Of a DNA stretch of 64,000 nucleotides, positions 60,716 through 64,000 are shown in pieces. The notes beneath the pieces were generated by a model that saw nothing but the letters and a program-made list of their open reading frames with translations, had not been told where the DNA came from and searched no databases. Location: the NCBI GenBank assembly GCA_034522175.1, contig JAXHLQ010000001.1:4340001-4404000 (forward strand), given 5' to 3'. The stretch is from JAIPDZ01 sp034522175. GTDB lineage: Bacteria; Desulfobacterota; DSM-4660; Desulfatiglandales; Desulfatiglandaceae. The first letter of the stretch is position 1. Each line of letters begins with the position of its first letter. Position numbers and translations under genes: made by a program.

Positions 60716-62154
60716 GTGTCGAGTACACCCTGAGCCTCGGGAGGAATGGACGTAAAGTTGATGCGCATGAGAACCGGATCTTCTGATACTTTCTTGATGA
60801 CCTTTGCATACAGATCGCCGGTGATCTCTGCCCCCTGATGGTCCAATAGGGAAATCTTGATGTTGGTGAGCTTTTCCGCCGCCACATCGCCATCGATTTC
60901 CGCTTCTTTGTCAAGCATCCTGATCACACGGCCGTTGTGGATGTCATCTCCGGCGTGTTTTCCTTCGAGTATGGTGAACTGGATGGGAAGCGGGGTCTTT
61001 AGTTCTGCGAGTTGGGCTTCCACCTTTTCGGGAAGGTACAGATTGAATTCCCCGGCAATCCCACCGACCTCGTAGATGGTGATCGGCTTTTTGACCCCTT
61101 TTGGCATGACGTCCATTCTGTCATCGATTCTTAGTATGTGTTCGCCGCATTCCTCCAGCGTGTTTTCTGAAATAAAAATCTGGCCGCCCACAGTATAGGA
61201 CTCAATCCGGGCGGTTAGATTGACATTTTTCCCGACCACGCCGTATTTCGTCCGCTTCTTGGATCCAATGTTGCCCACCACGAGCTGTCCGGAATTGATA
61301 CCGATCCCCTGATGGACTTCGGGATATCCCTTTTCCCGGCATCGTCGGTTGACTTCACTCATGGCGAGTTGCATTTCAACGGCGCAGGCCACCGCCCGCT
61401 TTGCATCGTTATCCCGCAGCACCGGGGCACCGAAGATGACAAAGATGGCGTCCCCGATGAACTCATCGATGGTTCCCTGATACTTCAATATGATATCCGT
61501 CATGGTTTCGAGGTAGATGTTGATGATGCCCACCACATCCTCCGCAGGCATTCGTTCGCCAATGGAGGTGAATCCCCGAAGATCGGTCATCATGATGGTA
61601 ACGAATCGCTTTTCACCCCCCAGGGCTGCGCCTTCCGGTGATTCGAGAATGGTATCCACAATGTCGTCGGAGAGGTACTGTCCGAACGTCTTGCGGATTA
61701 ACCGGTTGGCTTTTTCCAGTTGCGCCTGAGCCTCATTGCGCTCGAGAAGATTGATATACCCTTTTGAATGGTACCTGACCCGGGCGACGACCTCGAGACG
61801 GTCCGGCAATTTGACCAAGTAATCATTGGCACCCAGGGCAAAGGCCTCGGCCTTGGTGTGGGCCTCCTCCTTGCTGGACAGCACGATGAGCGGCACATCC
61901 ATGGTGTCAGGATTGGCACGGTAGTAGCGGACCAGGGTCAACCCGTCGATCTCGGGCATCACCAGGTCCTGTAAGATGACGGTGGGACGGATCCGGTTGG
62001 CCATCTTAATGGCCTTTGTGGGGTCCTGGCAGAAATGAAAGTCGATGTCGTGCTCAGGCGCCAGCATCCGGCGAATCGCCTCACCGATCATGGGTTGATC
62101 ATCGACCAGGAGGACGGTGACCCGGTGGGAATGAAGCGTGCTCGTATCCGTCAT
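60694..62154 (-). CDS. Response regulator with adenylate/guanylate cyclase and PilZ-like tail
   Basis: 486 residues from ATG 62154, which overlaps the cheB stop (ATGA). REC (10-130) with VLLVDDQPMIGEA and phospho-acceptor D63. The class III cyclase domain begins KRFVTIMMTDLRGFTSIGERMPAED (metal Asp), has DEFIGDAIFVIFGAP (second Asp) and GVVGKNVNLTARIESYTVGGQIFIS. Residues about 390-486 end GDLYAKVIKKVSEDPVLMRINFTSIPPEAQG, like a PilZ domain, which in other proteins binds c-di-GMP; the usual RxxxR motif was not seen. It links a chemosensory kinase to cyclic nucleotide production. Confidence 0.92.
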   Translation of the reverse strand: MTDTSTLHSHRVTVLLVDDQPMIGEAIRRMLAPEHDIDFHFCQDPTKAIKMANRIRPTVILQDLVMPEIDGLTLVRYYRANPDTMDVPLIVLSSKEEAHTKAEAFALGANDYLVKLPDRLEVVARVRYHSKGYINLLERNEAQAQLEKANRLIRKTFGQYLSDDIVDTILESPEGAALGGEKRFVTIMMTDLRGFTSIGERMPAEDVVGIINIYLETMTDIILKYQGTIDEFIGDAIFVIFGAPVLRDNDAKRAVACAVEMQLAMSEVNRRCREKGYPEVHQGIGINSGQLVVGNIGSKKRTKYGVVGKNVNLTARIESYTVGGQIFISENTLEECGEHILRIDDRMDVMPKGVKKPITIYEVGGIAGEFNLYLPEKVEAQLAELKTPLPIQFTILEGKHAGDDIHNGRVIRMLDKEAEIDGDVAAEKLTNIKISLLDHQGAEITGDLYAKVIKKVSEDPVLMRINFTSIPPEAQGVLDTCRKITP

Positions 62155-63188
62155 GATGATGCCTGCCTCTTGTGGGTTTTCTGCGTCCATTGAATAAGGG
62201 AGCGCGCTACCTTGTCTATGGGAAGGATCTCATCGGCTGCGTTCAGTTCCCTGGCCGTTTTGGGCATCCCATAGACAACGCTGGTGGCCTCGTCCTGGGC
62301 AATGGTGTGCCAGCCCCGGTTGCGGAGGGTGGCAAGGCCCTGTGCGCCGTCCCGCCCCATGCCCGTAAGTAACACCGCGATCCCCGGGACTTTCCAGTTA
62401 TCGGCTGCACTCTTAAAGAAGAGATCCACGGAGGGCCTGAAGAAAAGCGTCTTGGGATGGTCTGTAAAACCGATGGTCATATCCGGGTTCAGGATCAGGT
62501 GTTGTCTGCTGGCACCGAGATAGGCCACGCCCGGCTCGGGTCGAACGCCTTCGCCGGCCAGTACCACACGCAAAGGGGTTTGCGCGTTGAGCCAGTCCAC
62601 CATTCCCTGGGAGAATTCTTCGTCCACGTGCTGGGCCATAACGATGGCTGCATTAAAGTCAGGGGGAAGGCCTGATAAAATTTCATTCAACGCCTTTGGG
62701 CCTCCCGTGGAAGAACCGGTGACAATCAGGTTGGGAAGATTGATGATTGGATTGTTGGAAATCGCTTGATGACCGTTTGAATGAGATGGGTCCCACTGGA
62801 GTTTCTGGATGGTATGGATCCGCTTTAAAAGGGCTTCCTGACTGGACCGTGCCGCTGTATCGTTTCCAGGAAGCGGGCTGTTGATGACATCCAGTGCGCC
62901 ATGGCCCATGGCTTCAAAGACTTTGGCACGATCGCCGTCCATGGACGCGGTGATGAGGAGTATGGCGCATGGGGAGTGACTCATGATCTTTTTGGTGGTG
63001 GCAGCCCCGTCCATGACCGGCAGGGTAGGGGTCATGAGGATCAGATCCGGCTTGTCCTGAGCGCACTTCTGGACGGTCTCGGTACCGGTGTGGGTGATCC
63101 AGGCGATGCGGTGTCCGGAGACCTTCAGGATGGTTTCACGCAGCAACGTCGCAGCCTCACGGGATTCATTTGCAATACCGATGCGCAT
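62151..63188 (-). CDS. cheB: CheB-type methylesterase with degenerate receiver domain
   Basis: 345 residues. The C-terminal methylesterase domain (about 150-345) is intact: S160 in TGSSTGG, H187 in MAQHVDEEF, D280 in LLTGMGRDGAQG, the Ser-His-Asp triad. It removes methyl groups from chemoreceptors. The N-terminal receiver is unusual: the acidic pair DD is NE (residues 7-8), the phospho-acceptor Asp is Thr53 (LILMTPTLPVMDG) and the conserved Lys is Ser104 (VINSPLPG). It therefore cannot be phosphorylated normally. It lies between the CheA hybrid and the REC-cyclase, overlapping the latter. Confidence 0.94.
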   Translation of the reverse strand: MRIGIANESREAATLLRETILKVSGHRIAWITHTGTETVQKCAQDKPDLILMTPTLPVMDGAATTKKIMSHSPCAILLITASMDGDRAKVFEAMGHGALDVINSPLPGNDTAARSSQEALLKRIHTIQKLQWDPSHSNGHQAISNNPIINLPNLIVTGSSTGGPKALNEILSGLPPDFNAAIVMAQHVDEEFSQGMVDWLNAQTPLRVVLAGEGVRPEPGVAYLGASRQHLILNPDMTIGFTDHPKTLFFRPSVDLFFKSAADNWKVPGIAVLLTGMGRDGAQGLATLRNRGWHTIAQDEATSVVYGMPKTARELNAADEILPIDKVARSLIQWTQKTHKRQASS

Positions 63189-63190
63189 CC

Positions 63191-64000
63191 TCAGGCTTCT
63201 CCAATCAGGTCCACGGCCGCATGAATCAGGGAATCGTCTTCAAAGCTGCTCTTGGTTAAATAGTAGTTGGCCCCGGCCTCAAGGCCTCTCAGGCGATCCT
63301 CTTCCTTGTCCTTGTAGGATACGATGACCACGGGCAGGGACTTGAGTTGGGCATGGGATTTGATGTGTTTAAGAAGTTCGATGCCGTTCATTCTCGGCAT
63401 GTCCACATCCGTTACCACCATGTCGTAGTGGCCGTCCCGGACCGCATTCCACCCATCCACGCCGTCCACCGCGGTTTCCACCCGATATCCCTTGCTCTCG
63501 AGGACCTTACGTTCCATTTCCCGGACGGTGAATGAATCATCCACAACGAGGATGCGTTTCTCAGGGGCGGTTTCCTCGATGGCTGCTCCACCGGTGAGTT
63601 TCCGCAGTCTCTGTCCGCTCAGGGTGTTGTCAATGGAACGAACCAGATCCTCCACATCAAAAATCAAAACCGGTGATCCGTCCTGCATGACGGCCACGGA
63701 ACTGATATCCGGGACCTTCCCCAACCGGTAGTCTAAAGGACGGACCACAAGGTCGTACTCGCCGAGGAATTTATCCACCGCGAGTCCGTAATGGTTCATC
63801 CGATCACTCACCACCACCACATAGAGGGTATCCCCGTGATCAGACGGGTTTTCGATTTCAAGAATATGGCGAATATCCACCAGTGCGATGTTGTCCTCAT
63901 CAAATCTGAAATACTGGCGGTCCTCCACCAGTTGAACATCCGGCCTGGAGAGTTCAAGGCACCGCTCCATTCGCCCCAGAGGAAATGCAAAGGGCTCCCC
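63191..64000 (-). CDS. Hybrid CheA, C-terminal CheW-like domain and receiver (cut by window edge)
   Basis: The frame is open through base 64000, reading EPFAFPLGRMERCLELSRPD, the typical start of the regulatory P5 (CheW-like) domain of CheA, so an earlier kinase part lies outside the window. After the P5 domain (GLAVDKFLGEYDLVVRPL) comes a receiver with RILVVDDSFTVRE, phospho-acceptor in VVTDVDMPRMNG, VSYKDKEEDRLRGLEAGANYYLTKSSF and normal Lys. This CheA-REC layout, with CheB and two REC-output proteins behind it, is that of FrzE/Wsp-like systems for non-flagellar outputs. Confidence 0.93.
   Translation of the reverse strand, partial: GEPFAFPLGRMERCLELSRPDVQLVEDRQYFRFDEDNIALVDIRHILEIENPSDHGDTLYVVVVSDRMNHYGLAVDKFLGEYDLVVRPLDYRLGKVPDISSVAVMQDGSPVLIFDVEDLVRSIDNTLSGQRLRKLTGGAAIEETAPEKRILVVDDSFTVREMERKVLESKGYRVETAVDGVDGWNAVRDGHYDMVVTDVDMPRMNGIELLKHIKSHAQLKSLPVVIVSYKDKEEDRLRGLEAGANYYLTKSSFEDDSLIHAAVDLIGEA

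Overview
The window looks like a chromosomal segment of a sulfate-reducing Desulfobacterota bacterium (former Deltaproteobacteria). The main evidence is a complete dsrMKJOP locus (48.3-53.4 kb), an 11-gene complex I operon without nuoEFG, an NDP-forming acyl-CoA synthetase with acyl-CoA dehydrogenase, a GlcD/GlcF-type lactate or glycolate oxidase set, and Isf-like flavoproteins. The genus cannot be told from this sequence alone. No rRNA, tRNA or CRISPR array was seen.

Layout: 0-2.5 kb, minus-strand operon of acyl-CoA dehydrogenase, livH and livM (cut by the window edge). 2.7-13.3 kb, single metabolic genes: acyl-CoA synthetase, pcm with a penicillin-acylase-type Ntn hydrolase, an old yellow enzyme, two flavodoxin-fold redox proteins, a PP2C phosphatase and an MBL hydrolase. 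13.6-20.6 kb, plus-strand run of serA, an unknown protein, two FAD oxidases, a CCG-domain Fe-S protein and a thiamine-binding-like protein. 20.7-26.5 kb, B12-radical SAM protein, glycine-zipper lipoprotein and a giant cyclase/ATPase/TPR regulator. 26.7-29.2 kb, IS relic, BASS-type transporter and a PIN/Phd toxin-antitoxin pair. 29.4-41.5 kb, minus-strand nuo operon (A, B, C, D, H, I, J, K, two antiporter-like subunits, M, N) whose spacers hold dispersed repeats and a small four-helix-protein cassette. 41.6-48.2 kb, accessory island: IS200-type element, ORF6N/KilA-N mosaic gene, Fic protein, duplicated gene ends, an AAA ATPase with a Toprim-like partner, and gene scraps. 48.3-53.4 kb, dsrMKJOP behind a good sigma70-like promoter. 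53.7-59.5 kb, HDAC-like hydrolase, GNAT, diguanylate cyclase, a Rieske/cytochrome b pair and a FabF-like synthase. 59.5-64 kb, minus-strand chemosensory operon: hybrid CheA, CheB, REC-cyclase and REC-PP2C.

How it fits together: DsrMKJOP passes electrons between the quinone pool and the cytoplasmic sulfite-reduction pathway. The Nuo complex, without its NADH module, probably takes electrons from another cytoplasmic donor such as ferredoxin. The acyl-CoA, FAD oxidase and flavoprotein genes would supply reducing equivalents from organic acids.

A striking feature is a repeated kind of lesion. At least five genes (acyl-CoA dehydrogenase, a zinc-ribbon protein, nuoD, the ORF6N gene, dsrP) are each broken by what reads as one missing G in a G run, while the rest of the gene is well preserved. 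That pattern suggests homopolymer sequencing or assembly errors more than gene death. Other lesions look real: an 8-bp tandem duplication in a GxxExxY gene, an amber codon in the island ATPase, and an in-frame UGA in the zinc-ribbon gene.
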